In this document: one piece after another, positions 7,745-15,146 of the stretch | Numbering within the stretch: the stretch's first letter is position 1 | Layout: each line of letters starts with the position of its first letter | Source: Geofilum rhodophaeum | GTDB lineage: Bacteria > Bacteroidota > Bacteroidia > Bacteroidales > Marinilabiliaceae | Direction: 5' to 3' | Length of the DNA: 64,000 nt | Assembly: GCF_002210225.1 (NCBI RefSeq) | Contig: NZ_MWUJ01000002.1 | Location: 1-64,000, forward strand | Translations under genes and position numbers: made by a program | The notes under the pieces: generated by a model | Databases searched by the model: none | Told to the model about the DNA's origin: nothing | What the model saw: only the letters and a program-made list of their open reading frames with translations

Positions 7745-7996
7745 CTAATGTTGAAATTTGTTCCAGAGTCTTCGGAACTGGTATTTAACATCAAAGAGAA
7801 AGACATTCAACGCCACCCACCAATTGGATTTTATAGGATAGTGGGTCTCCTCATATTCTCTCACCAAAGCAGCAATTTCGTCCATTTCAGCAATCAGGGG
7901 ATCTCCGCCTGGTAAGAAATTCGGATTTACCTGAAAGTTCTCCTCTAATCGCCTTAAACAGACAAGATACTGTTCTTCAGTCTCTATTGGTTTCAT
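7745..7996 (-). CDS. Second HigA-N-like small protein without HTH
   Basis: An 83-residue protein. Residues 1-54 again match the HigA N-terminal pattern: MKPIETEEQYLVCLRRLEE, an acidic loop with GGDPLIAEMDEI, then VREYEETHYPI. The remaining 29 residues are Trp/Phe-rich (WWVALNVFLFDVKYQFRRLW) instead of a DNA-binding domain and may form an amphipathic or membrane-seeking helix. It is the first gene of the Fic operon, 25 bp upstream of the related gene at 7480-7719. The two may have arisen by duplication. Function unknown; antitoxin-like by analogy. Confidence 0.62.
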   Translation of the reverse strand: MKPIETEEQYLVCLRRLEENFQVNPNFLPGGDPLIAEMDEIAALVREYEETHYPIKSNWWVALNVFLFDVKYQFRRLWNKFQH

Positions 7997-8061
7997 TGTA
8001 TCGAATTTACAAAAATGAAAATATTATCTTAGCTTTTCAATTTGAAAAAAATAAATGAGCA

Positions 8062-8316
8062 ATGGAACACTACGAAGATAAGACAATGGAATATCTTTTA
8101 AACGACCCAACAGCCGACGAATTTGCAGCAAAAAGAGATTTAGCTGCAGGATTTCCGATTGTTTATTGTGATGAGGATTATCCGGAGACAATGAAGGATA
8201 ACAACCTGATGATTGAGGAACATCCCAACGGTGACCGGTTCATTGTGGCCATTAACATTGACACTCGAGAGTTGACAAAAGTCCGGCAAATTCCACCATT
8301 TAGGAGAATGGGTTAA
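8062..8316 (+). CDS. Small acidic protein of unknown function
   Basis: An 84-residue protein (MEHYEDKTMEYLLNDPTADE...), acidic at the start and ending with a basic IPPFRRMG tail. It has a plausible alpha/beta pattern: a central strand pair FPIVYCDED and DRFIVAINID with a loop between. I do not recognise the family. It is divergently arranged from the Fic operon with a 65-bp gap, so the two may share a regulatory region. It could be a small DNA mimic or a regulator, but nothing in the sequence proves either. Confidence 0.5.
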   Translation: MEHYEDKTMEYLLNDPTADEFAAKRDLAAGFPIVYCDEDYPETMKDNNLMIEEHPNGDRFIVAINIDTRELTKVRQIPPFRRMG

Positions 8317-8404
8317 TTTTTATCACCGCACATCGGATAGTTGAAAAATCTCTTTTTATGTCATTATTGCCTGTACTTTTTTAATTATTTATCATACTGT
8401 TTGA

Positions 8405-9397
8405 TTACTTCGGTTTACTCAGATACTTTTTTAATACCCATCCAGTCTCAGGTAAATTGTCTGTTTGATTGATATAACTAACATATACCCACTTATGGTT
8501 AACCTGTATTACTATTACATCAAAATCTACAGGAAGACATTTTAATACTCTTTTACCATTGGGTTTTGCATAAACTTTACAAATTCGATTAGTCGTCCTA
8601 TATTCGTTTTGTTCTTTAAGTCTAGTCTCAATTTTTTGGAAAATCTCTTTCTTTAAAATTACAATATCGTCTTTGCTTATCGTCTTAGATTTTGTAACTA
8701 CAAAATCAATGTACATGTGGATAGTCATTATCATGATGATAATATTTAACCATAGCAGCGCTTTTGCTTTAAAGGTCTTATCCTTATCATCATACTTTGT
8801 ATCAATTTTCTCGACTAAATTATAGAGATTCTGAAGATCTTCCTTAGTTACATGCTGGTTATTTGAAATATTGATTCCAATGGCTGACGCTTCAGCACTA
8901 AACCCTTCAAACTCTTCAATCAGATTCCATTTTTTATTTACAGCAGCTATAGCTGCCAATTGACCAGATATCCCATTTAATGCTAACTCTAAACTACTTA
9001 ATTGAGAGAATAAGGGATGATATCTATAAGCACTAAGAGCATTTCTGAAATTTTCAAAAACTAAATCATTTTGTTTATTGATTAAACTTATTGCATTTAA
9101 TGTGGAACTAGGAATCGCAAATTTAGCTAAAGATGCATTTAATGATCTAGCCATTGCATCAATTCCTGTAAATCGAGTCTGATTTATACGGTTTTGTTGG
9201 TTAAGACCTTTAAGAATCTCAGAATACATGCACATATCTGTAAGATTCTTTTTCCACAATTGTTGCGCCTTAAACATCTCAGTCAACTGTGTAGACAATC
9301 CCATTTGTTTTGTAGCATTTTGGATTAGTCGAATATTATTTAATAGGTCATCAAATCCAGCCATTTTTTGAAATTTATTTTTGAAATAAAACTCCAC
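8405..9397 (-). CDS. Membrane-anchored protein with C-terminal SH3-like domain
   Basis: A 330-residue protein; a start at Met12 (MAGFDDLLNNI) is also possible. Residues 12-205 are helical and Asn/Gln/Leu-rich without recognised domains. A single hydrophobic segment at about 213-234 (ALLWLNIIIMIMTIHMYIDF) looks like one transmembrane helix. The C-terminal 60 residues (about 270-328) have an SH3-like pattern: ICKVYAKPNGKRVLKCLPV, then a strand pair ending WVYVSYI, then TGWVLKKYL, as in bacterial SH3 domains that follow transmembrane anchors. I cannot name the family. Position inside the island, next to Fic and the nucleases, would fit a membrane effector or a sensor, but that is inference. Confidence 0.6.
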   Translation of the reverse strand: MEFYFKNKFQKMAGFDDLLNNIRLIQNATKQMGLSTQLTEMFKAQQLWKKNLTDMCMYSEILKGLNQQNRINQTRFTGIDAMARSLNASLAKFAIPSSTLNAISLINKQNDLVFENFRNALSAYRYHPLFSQLSSLELALNGISGQLAAIAAVNKKWNLIEEFEGFSAEASAIGINISNNQHVTKEDLQNLYNLVEKIDTKYDDKDKTFKAKALLWLNIIIMIMTIHMYIDFVVTKSKTISKDDIVILKKEIFQKIETRLKEQNEYRTTNRICKVYAKPNGKRVLKCLPVDFDVIVIQVNHKWVYVSYINQTDNLPETGWVLKKYLSKPK

Positions 9398-9562
9398 ACT
9401 ATGCGTTTTTTAGCATTGGCTCTAACATTGTAAATGCGGCTATTGTGTTTAGAAGTATTATGTCAAAATACAAATGTTGTAATACCAAAGAGCTTACTAA
9501 GTTAAAAGTTTTTTTCTTTTAATTGATATGAGTTTTTCCAAAGGTCTGGGGAAGGTCCAGGT

Positions 9563-10327
9563 TTAACCCAAATCAATACAGGCATAGTGTCGGTACTGGT
9601 GGTGTTCGGCCATTTGAACATAGCCAAGTTGATTAGTTACCAATTTGGTTCTTTCAATGGCAGTTTCGGGCATATTGGCATGGTGGTGGCCATAAACCCA
9701 GTAGTCGGGTTGAAGTTCCATTATGAGATCCCTTTGCTCTGATACGAAGGCGGGGTTGATGTCAGAATTTCGGTATATCTCCGGATTGACGATTTGGCTG
9801 GGGACATGATGACTGACAACAATCTTGTGTATGGCCTTTGATTCCGGAATGCTTGTGCTTAAAAAGTCTATGCTTTGGGCATGCAGCTTGTTGAAGTCTT
9901 TTGCCTTAAGTGGCTTTCCTCGGTATTTTATAAGACGGAAATCGCTGACATGGGCTTCAATCAGCAAACTTTTATTGTCCGGGATGTGTGACCAAAATGC
10001 GGTTAGGAATAGGTCACAATTTTCAACGGAGACCACTTGGTTATTTACAAGGAACACGTTGTCGCGAATAGCTTCTTTAACTGGTTGATCTAATATCCTG
10101 AGATCCTTTCCTGAATAGAACTCGTGGTTGCCTGGTATATAGTAAACCTTTTCCCAATGCTTGGAAACATAGTCGAAAAACCAATGCCCAAAATGCTTTT
10201 GGCCCCATAGAGTAATATCTCCTGCCAGAATTAAGGTGTCGGCAATCGGCTTTATGGAATTTTTGTGTAAAAACAGTGCGTTTTGAGCAAATTCGAGATG
10301 CAAATCGGAACAATATTGGATTTTCAT
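9563..10327 (-). CDS. Calcineurin-like metallophosphoesterase
   Basis: A 254-residue metallophosphoesterase. The five metal-binding motifs are in order: SDLHLEF near the start (residues 7-13), LILAGDITLWG (33-43), YIPGNHEFYSG (64-74), SHHVPSQ (about 176-182) and YGHHHANMP (about 212-220). The fold is a two-metal phosphoesterase; the substrate may be a phosphodiester, nucleotide or phosphoprotein. The tight size suggests a cytosolic enzyme. A frameshifted paralogue lies directly upstream, and the two upstream regions also resemble each other (gtttgtt...gtgaagaa...cttttcttc), showing a tandem duplication. No partner gene is fused or overlapping. Confidence 0.85.
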   Translation of the reverse strand: MKIQYCSDLHLEFAQNALFLHKNSIKPIADTLILAGDITLWGQKHFGHWFFDYVSKHWEKVYYIPGNHEFYSGKDLRILDQPVKEAIRDNVFLVNNQVVSVENCDLFLTAFWSHIPDNKSLLIEAHVSDFRLIKYRGKPLKAKDFNKLHAQSIDFLSTSIPESKAIHKIVVSHHVPSQIVNPEIYRNSDINPAFVSEQRDLIMELQPDYWVYGHHHANMPETAIERTKLVTNQLGYVQMAEHHQYRHYACIDLG

Positions 10328-10501
10328 AAGTCGCGAAAACGGTTTAAGATAACATGATTAAAGATACTTATTTTTATGCGAATAGCCTGAGTTTGTTAGG
10401 GTGTGAAGAAGAAAAAAAACACTTTTCTTCTATGATTAAAAAATCTTTTTCTTCTTTAATTCTTTTCCCTTTTCCTACTTTAGGGAAATTCGCAATTAAC
10501 C

Positions 10502-11262
10502 CTAAATCTCAAACACAGCGGTATCCCTAAAACTTAAATACTCCCCCATATGTACATATCCCAATTGATTGGTCACCAATTTTGTCCCGTTGAATTCAAT
10601 TTCGGGCATATTGATATGGTGGTGACCATAAATCCAGTAATTAATATTATTGTCTGCAATAAAATCATAATTCTCAGAGACAAAGGCGGCATTAATTTGT
10701 GAGTCTTTGAATTGATCCAGATTACAAAGCTGTGTTGGAATATGATGTGTGACTACAACCTTTTGGTCTGCAGTAGACCTTTTGCTTTCCTGGTTTAAGA
10801 AGTTAAGGCTTTCTTCATGTAGCATATTGAAGTCAGGACTTCTTAACTTCTTTCCCTTATGCCTTATTTTGTAAAAGTCATTAATCTTTCGTTCAATAAT
10901 TATTTCTTCATTAACGGGAATATGTGACCAAAACAGGGTGAAAAAGAAATCAACACCTTCGATATTGATTACCTTGTTATTCACTAGAAAGACATTTTCC
11001 CTCAATGGCTCAAATACTGGACTGTCTAAAATCTGCACTTCTTTCCTGAATAAAACTCATGGTTTCCCGGAATGTAGTAAACTTCCTTAAAATTGTCAGA
11101 AATGTAATCAAAGAACCAATGCTTAAAATTCTCTTGCTCCCAATAGATGATGTCACCGGCCAGAACCAGAATGTCACCAACAGGTTTGATGGGGTTTTCA
11201 TTCAAAAACTTTGCATTTTGAAAAAATTCGAGGTGTAAATCAGAGCAGTATTGAACCTTCAT
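10502..11262 (-). pseudogene. Metallophosphoesterase paralogue broken by a frameshift
   Basis: Two overlapping minus-strand frames together reproduce the neighbouring enzyme. The frame 11262-11026 holds SDLHLEFFQN, VLAGDIIYWEQ and YIPGNHEFYSGKK and then runs to a stop. The frame 11038-10502 continues with VQILDSPVFEPLRENVF, VVTHHIPTQ and YGHHHINMPE. Aligning to the intact copy (SGKDLRILDQPV) places a one-base loss near 11035-11040, in the run ggaaagaag. The rest is well preserved, so either the event is recent or the base is a sequencing error; if so, the gene is a 252-residue metallophosphoesterase. The two-copy arrangement indicates tandem duplication followed by decay of one copy. Confidence 0.75.
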
Positions 11263-11572
11263 AAGGTGTAAAAACAGTGTTGGATTAAAGTATTAAATAT
11301 ACAAAAAAAATTACGAGTTGCTTATGTTTGTTGGGTTTACGGTGAAGAAAAAGATTCTTTTCTTATTTGATTCTTTTCTTCATATAACCATTTCAATTGC
11401 ATTCCATCTATGTTCGGCAATGAAAAAACATATCAATTTAACTTACCACAATATCAATTTCTAATTGTTGCGGTAAGAATTTTATGTACTGGCTATTAAT
11501 CATTCGCTTAATAGATTATAGTTTTGCTGTATTAATTATTTAAAGTAACTTTGCAATTCAATGTAAAAATAA
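11263..11572. other. Intergenic region upstream of the three-gene cassette
   Basis: 310 bp, strongly AT-rich. It contains an inverted A/T-rich stretch around 11342-11385 (gaagaaaaagattc / gattcttttcttc) that also occurs, in altered form, upstream of the intact metallophosphoesterase gene (10401-10460). The plus-strand promoter at 11523-11553 lies near its end. No gene is seen in the rest. Confidence 0.5.
11523..11553 (+). promoter_or_regulatory. Consensus Bacteroidota promoter of the cassette
   Basis: TTTG at 11523-11526 and TAACTTTG at 11546-11553 are separated by 19 bp, a perfect match to the TTTG-N19-TAnnTTTG promoter of Bacteroidota. The start codon at 11573 is only 19 bases downstream, so the leader is very short. 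It should drive the three overlapping genes 11573-13226 as one transcript. Confidence 0.78.
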
Positions 11573-12322
11573 ATGAAGAATTGGCCATCTTTAAAAAAAC
11601 CACCAGTTGTTGTAGCATTGTTTCAACTGAAATTTAACTCAATCGGCATAAAACTGAGTGACTTCCTGAAGTTTGATACTCAGATAAAACATAATTTTCC
11701 AATTCGGCGAGATAATATTAAAGTAGGTCTTAATTTTGGGTCTTCTATTCCTTTAGGAGTTTCTAAATTTAGTGGGACTTCAAATGCGAAAATTGGCAGT
11801 TATGTTTATCTCACGATAGACCAGAAAGCTAAGTTTGAAATCTTAGAAGACACTATCACATATATTGATGAACGTCCATATGAGGGCTGGGATAACTTCA
11901 AGGATTCGACGTTGAAGTCACTATTAGTTTTATCCGACATCCTAAATAGTCTTGAAGTTACTCGTACTTCTATTCGTTTTATTAATCGCTTTACATTCGA
12001 AACATTCGATAATCCTGCCGACTATTTCAAAACATTGATTTCAAGCAGTGAAGACAATGAACTCCCTTTCCCATTACGACAATACGGCTTTAGATTATTA
12101 ATGGATATACCTGATACGGATATTTTTTCTATTGTGAACCAAAATGTAGATAATGTACGTACAAATTCATACATTTACACATTCGATATTGATGTATTGG
12201 ATAGACAGAAACTTCTTTTCGAGAAAGAAACCCTTGCTGTAAATTTGGAAAAGCTTCGTAATGTAAAGAATGAGATTTTTTTCAATAATATTACACAAAA
12301 GACTATAGATTTATGCAACTAG
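11573..12322 (+). CDS. TIGR04255-family protein
   Basis: A 249-residue protein with the recognisable features of the sporadically distributed TIGR04255 family: the N-terminal KKPPVVVALFQLKFN start, a middle SIRFINRFTFET segment and the C-terminal NVKNEIFFNNITQKTIDLCN. Family members have no established biochemical activity; they occur patchily among bacteria, often in variable regions. The chain is soluble, with no signal peptide or membrane helix. It is the first gene of a three-gene operon behind a consensus promoter and its last 10 bases overlap the next gene. Its likely role is a sensor or scaffold for the cassette, but that is inference. Confidence 0.78.
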   Translation: MKNWPSLKKPPVVVALFQLKFNSIGIKLSDFLKFDTQIKHNFPIRRDNIKVGLNFGSSIPLGVSKFSGTSNAKIGSYVYLTIDQKAKFEILEDTITYIDERPYEGWDNFKDSTLKSLLVLSDILNSLEVTRTSIRFINRFTFETFDNPADYFKTLISSSEDNELPFPLRQYGFRLLMDIPDTDIFSIVNQNVDNVRTNSYIYTFDIDVLDRQKLLFEKETLAVNLEKLRNVKNEIFFNNITQKTIDLCN

Positions 12323-12768
12323 CAAGACTCTCAAATAAACTTAAACCTCTTACTCTTGTCGCCGGAATGTTGTCCAGTAATGCAGCATTTGCATACTCTG
12401 ATATAGATGCTTTTAGTGGAGTGCTGACGATGATGACCAATAATAGGACCACTGAGTATCTTCAATCGGTTGACGGAGATGACAGTGTTGCTTTTCTTCA
12501 AAAATTTAGATTTCAGAACCATTTAATCAACTGGCAAAATAGAACGATGTTTCTATCCTCAACAAAAGCTATTATTGAAAATGACGATTTTCAATCTATT
12601 GTTGCGATGGGAAATTCTGCTGTTCCTTATATTCTTGAAAGTATTGAAACGAATCCTTCAACTCTTGTTTGGGCATTAAATCTTATTTATAACCGGAAAA
12701 TAACTGATTTACCCAACATTACAATTTCAGAAGCATGTAACCTATGGGTGAAGGAATTGAAAAAATAA
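12313..12768 (+). CDS. Small helical protein, middle gene of the cassette
   Basis: A 151-residue protein overlapping the TIGR04255 gene by 10 bp. The N-terminal 30 residues (KLKPLTLVAGMLSSNAAFA then YS) look like a signal peptide, though the gene sits between two apparently cytosolic partners. The C-terminal 80 residues have a distinctive pattern: WQNRTMFLSSTKAIIEND, FQSIVAMGNSAVPYILESI and STLVWALNLIYNRKIT, ending EACNLWVKELKK. From memory, this helical motif (S-x-x-x-I...FQ.I..MG..A.P.IL...WAL..I) recurs in orphan proteins beside proteins like the next gene. I know of no assigned function. Overlaps on both sides imply tight co-translation of the trio. Confidence 0.65.
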   Translation: MQLARLSNKLKPLTLVAGMLSSNAAFAYSDIDAFSGVLTMMTNNRTTEYLQSVDGDDSVAFLQKFRFQNHLINWQNRTMFLSSTKAIIENDDFQSIVAMGNSAVPYILESIETNPSTLVWALNLIYNRKITDLPNITISEACNLWVKELKK

Positions 12769-13226
12769 AACGAAATCTGGTCAAAGCCTTTCCAAAGCTA
12801 TCCCAAGATAATCAATTCAAGATTACAAGTAAAGCTACGCCTGCATATAATTGTATAGCATGGGCGTATAATAAAGATAACCGTTGGATGTGGCCTAATA
12901 CAGGCGAATATCAATTTTTAGATGGGGTACACTTTTGGCCATCAGATGAAATCCTAGATTGTGATGTAAAAAACTTCATAGATGCATTCAGGTTAAAAGG
13001 ATATGAATGTTGTGAAACATCTGATTTTGAAATCGGTTATCGTAAAATTGCATTGTATGTGATCCCTGAAACAACCTTATGTACCCATGCTTCAAGGCAA
13101 AAAAGTGATGGTACTTGGACAAGTAAATTGGGAGTATCCAATGATATCCAGCATGGAACTCCAGAAGCGATTGAAAACGAATATTACGGTGTTGTACATT
13201 GCTTTATGAAACGACTTTTCGAATAA
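12744..13226 (+). CDS. DUF7689-like Cys/His protein, last gene of the cassette
   Basis: A 160-residue protein that overlaps the previous gene by 25 bp; no later ATG would keep the conserved N-terminus. Conserved-looking elements are AYNCIAWAYNKDNRWMWP (Cys37 at the start of a helix), GYECC, KIALYVIPETTLCTHASRQ (His115), WTSKLGVSNDIQH (Asp134, His137) and YYGVVHCFMKR. The order helix-capping Cys, then a His on a strand and an Asp, is that of papain-like cysteine hydrolases (NlpC/P60 and relatives), so a protease, amidase or transferase is conceivable. From memory this matches the DUF7689 family of unknown function. Catalysis is inference; the family call is moderate. Confidence 0.65.
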   Translation: MGEGIEKIKRNLVKAFPKLSQDNQFKITSKATPAYNCIAWAYNKDNRWMWPNTGEYQFLDGVHFWPSDEILDCDVKNFIDAFRLKGYECCETSDFEIGYRKIALYVIPETTLCTHASRQKSDGTWTSKLGVSNDIQHGTPEAIENEYYGVVHCFMKRLFE

Positions 13227-13327
13227 TCTTCTTGATCTAAAATAATGTCTATTTAGCTCTTTCTCCTTTCCCATTTGGGAAATGCCTATCTACCCTATTC
13301 TTCTTTGGTAATTTACTCTCAATATAC

Positions 13328-13356
13328 TTTTCCCTTATGGTGGGCATAAGGGAAAA
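13328..13356. repeat. 12-bp inverted repeat after the three-gene cassette
   Basis: ttttcccttatg (13328-13339) and cataagggaaaa (13345-13356) form a perfect stem with the 5-base loop gtggg. It lies about 100 bp after the cassette's last stop. It lacks a downstream T run on the plus strand, so it is a structural repeat or weak terminator. Confidence 0.6.
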
Positions 13357-13365
13357 AACTGTATG

Positions 13366-13420
13366 ATAACCTTACTAATTTACCATAGTTGACTCCTATA
13401 ACCTTACTAATTTACCATAG
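13366..13420 (+). repeat. 23-bp direct repeat pair near the integrase gene
   Basis: The 23-mer ataaccttactaatttaccatag, identical at 13366-13388 and 13398-13420, with a 32-bp period. Only two copies and no spacer series exist, so it is not a CRISPR. Position suggests binding sites for the recombinase or an excision factor. Confidence 0.75.
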
Positions 13421-13456
13421 TAAAAAACCCGCTCCCAATTGCAACTGGTGAAATGC

Positions 13457-13524
13457 TGCAACCATTGCAACAAATGAGACTAATGGAAAAGGTGCAACCT
13501 TTGCAACAAATAGGACTAACGGAA
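13457..13524 (+). repeat. Imperfect 32-bp direct repeat pair
   Basis: 13457-13488 and 13493-13524 are near copies: both begin tgcaacc, continue ttgcaacaaat, then gactaa and end gg aa, with a 36-bp period. Further gcaac/ggaac words follow to about 13545. These fit repeated protein-binding sites adjacent to the integrase gene. Confidence 0.65.
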
Positions 13525-13680
13525 CGAATAGAACGGAACGCAACTTTTGCCTCTCCCTGAATAACGAATCACAGTAAAACGCAGATTTACAGAACAAAAC
13601 AATCACCACAACCTACCGAAAGGCCGTTGCAATTTGTTCCATTTTGCTGTCCAAAATCCTATTCTGGCCTCAAGTCAATA

Positions 13681-14922
13681 CTAAAGGCCAGATTCACCAT
13701 TGAAATCAAGAAGACAACTGGCAATTTCTTTCTTTTTTGAAGGAGGGATAATGTCATTGATATAGTTCTGGGTGGTTTTTATATCGGTATGCCCTAATAA
13801 TTCCCTCAGCACTTCGATAGAATAACCCTTATTAATAATGATTGCAGCGAAGGTGTGCCTCGCTACATAAGTTGTTACTTCTTTATTAATACCAGCTTTA
13901 GCACAAATCTTACTCAAATGTTGGTTGGTTAATTTAATAAACTGCTTCCTAACTTTTTGCCTGGCTTCCTCAGACCGCTCACTATTAACGAAGGGGAACA
14001 CATAATTATCTGGATTTCTATCTTTACTCCCCCATTTCTCAATAATCTTTTTGGAATGATCATTAAGCTGCACATCTACAATAATAGGTGCATCTTTGGT
14101 GGTAAGCCTGGTTTTCTCCCTGATAAACTTGAAGCTTTCCTCTTTGATTTGATGATACTTCAAATTAAAAACATCCTTAAAGTTCATCCCATTACACAAA
14201 TAACTAAAAAACCAGAAATCTTTTGACCGGTCTTCCGTACTAAACGGAATTGGATGATAATTAAAGAGGATGGCTAATTCATCTTCATTTAAAGCGACCT
14301 TTCCTTTCTTTCCTGTTGGTATTTTATACTTGTTCTTTCTAAAGGGATAGGAATCAGCACTTATTATCTTATCCTGAATAGCCTGATTTAAAATGGCTCT
14401 TAAGGGTCTTAAATAAATCCCCACGGTAGTTAAACTACGCCCATTTTCAAGCATGTACTTTTCATACCGGTTAAGAAAATCGGCTGTTACGTCTGGGAAT
14501 GCTAAGTTGGGTTTGAATCTCATTAAAGAGCCCTTAGAATCCGCATAACTGTTACGTGTGCCTTCACGTCCTTCTTTATGCAGTCTCTCCATTTTTCTGT
14601 CATAAGCCTCATAAACACTTTGATGATCATCCGGTGCGTTAAAAAACAACTCCTCGAACTGATGAAAAGAAAAAACAGGCAATTGTAAACCAATTTGTTC
14701 CGCCTCCTGGACAATCTGGTCTAATTCTCTTCTGGCTTTTAAGAGCTTACCTTTTGCCTCTGAGGAATGCATAATCTTCCATTCTCCCTCACTAGCATCT
14801 ATTCCAGTTCCATAATATTTGCGATTTCTTTGGAAAGTCACTCTCGATTTCACGGGATACCTGTTATCTTTCTTAACCCTTTTTGTGTCGTGCCAATAGC
14901 TAAATGTTGGTTTTCCTTTCAT
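13681..14922 (-). CDS. Tyrosine recombinase / integrase of the island
   Basis: A 413-residue tyrosine recombinase. Residues about 1-100 hold an arm-type DNA-binding region (RVTFQRNRKYYGTGI, then a helix through KARRELDQIV). A SAM-like core-binding region follows around 100-205. The catalytic domain starts near 215. It has TTYVARHTFAAIIINKG with the second conserved Arg and His, LLGHTDIKTTQNYIN with the catalytic Tyr and the LGH motif, but in place of the first conserved Arg it reads YLCNGMNFKDVFNLK, a known variation in Bacteroidota recombinases. The gene sits at the island end, 224 bp from the truncated tRNA-Met, and should catalyse integration and excision there. Confidence 0.92.
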   Translation of the reverse strand: MKGKPTFSYWHDTKRVKKDNRYPVKSRVTFQRNRKYYGTGIDASEGEWKIMHSSEAKGKLLKARRELDQIVQEAEQIGLQLPVFSFHQFEELFFNAPDDHQSVYEAYDRKMERLHKEGREGTRNSYADSKGSLMRFKPNLAFPDVTADFLNRYEKYMLENGRSLTTVGIYLRPLRAILNQAIQDKIISADSYPFRKNKYKIPTGKKGKVALNEDELAILFNYHPIPFSTEDRSKDFWFFSYLCNGMNFKDVFNLKYHQIKEESFKFIREKTRLTTKDAPIIVDVQLNDHSKKIIEKWGSKDRNPDNYVFPFVNSERSEEARQKVRKQFIKLTNQHLSKICAKAGINKEVTTYVARHTFAAIIINKGYSIEVLRELLGHTDIKTTQNYINDIIPPSKKKEIASCLLDFNGESGL

Positions 14923-15146
14923 CAGTAGTAAATCTTATATTCTGCTTTTTGGAAATTTCTTTATCATGAATTCACCCCTCAAATTTATATCATAAATACT
15001 TTTACTACACAATTTACTACACGAAATTGAAAAAAATGCATGAAATTTGAAAAATCGATTAGAATTACCTTTATTTGTATTGCTTAATAAATGGCCAAAA
15101 TGAAAGGTGTCTACAAAAATATGAAAATATATTTAAACCATGAAAT

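Larger units (their letters stand above)
13227..13680. other. Repeat-rich gap between cassette and integrase gene
   Basis: 454 bp without a convincing gene. It holds a 12-bp hairpin (13328-13356), two 23-bp direct repeats (13366-13420) and two imperfect 32-bp direct repeats (13457-13524), all described separately. The clustering of repeats beside an integrase gene suggests recombination-associated DNA (arm-type or accessory-factor binding sites). No further structure was seen. Confidence 0.6.

Noticed and set aside
7480-7806. 108-residue version of the HigA-N-like protein
   Set aside because: Its first 29 residues are read through the upstream gene's coding region in another frame; homology begins at MNFTEQEYN, so start 7719 was preferred.
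13366-13420. Two 23-bp direct repeats as a CRISPR
   Set aside because: Only two copies with a 9-bp gap, no spacer series and no cas genes; better explained as recombination-linked repeats.
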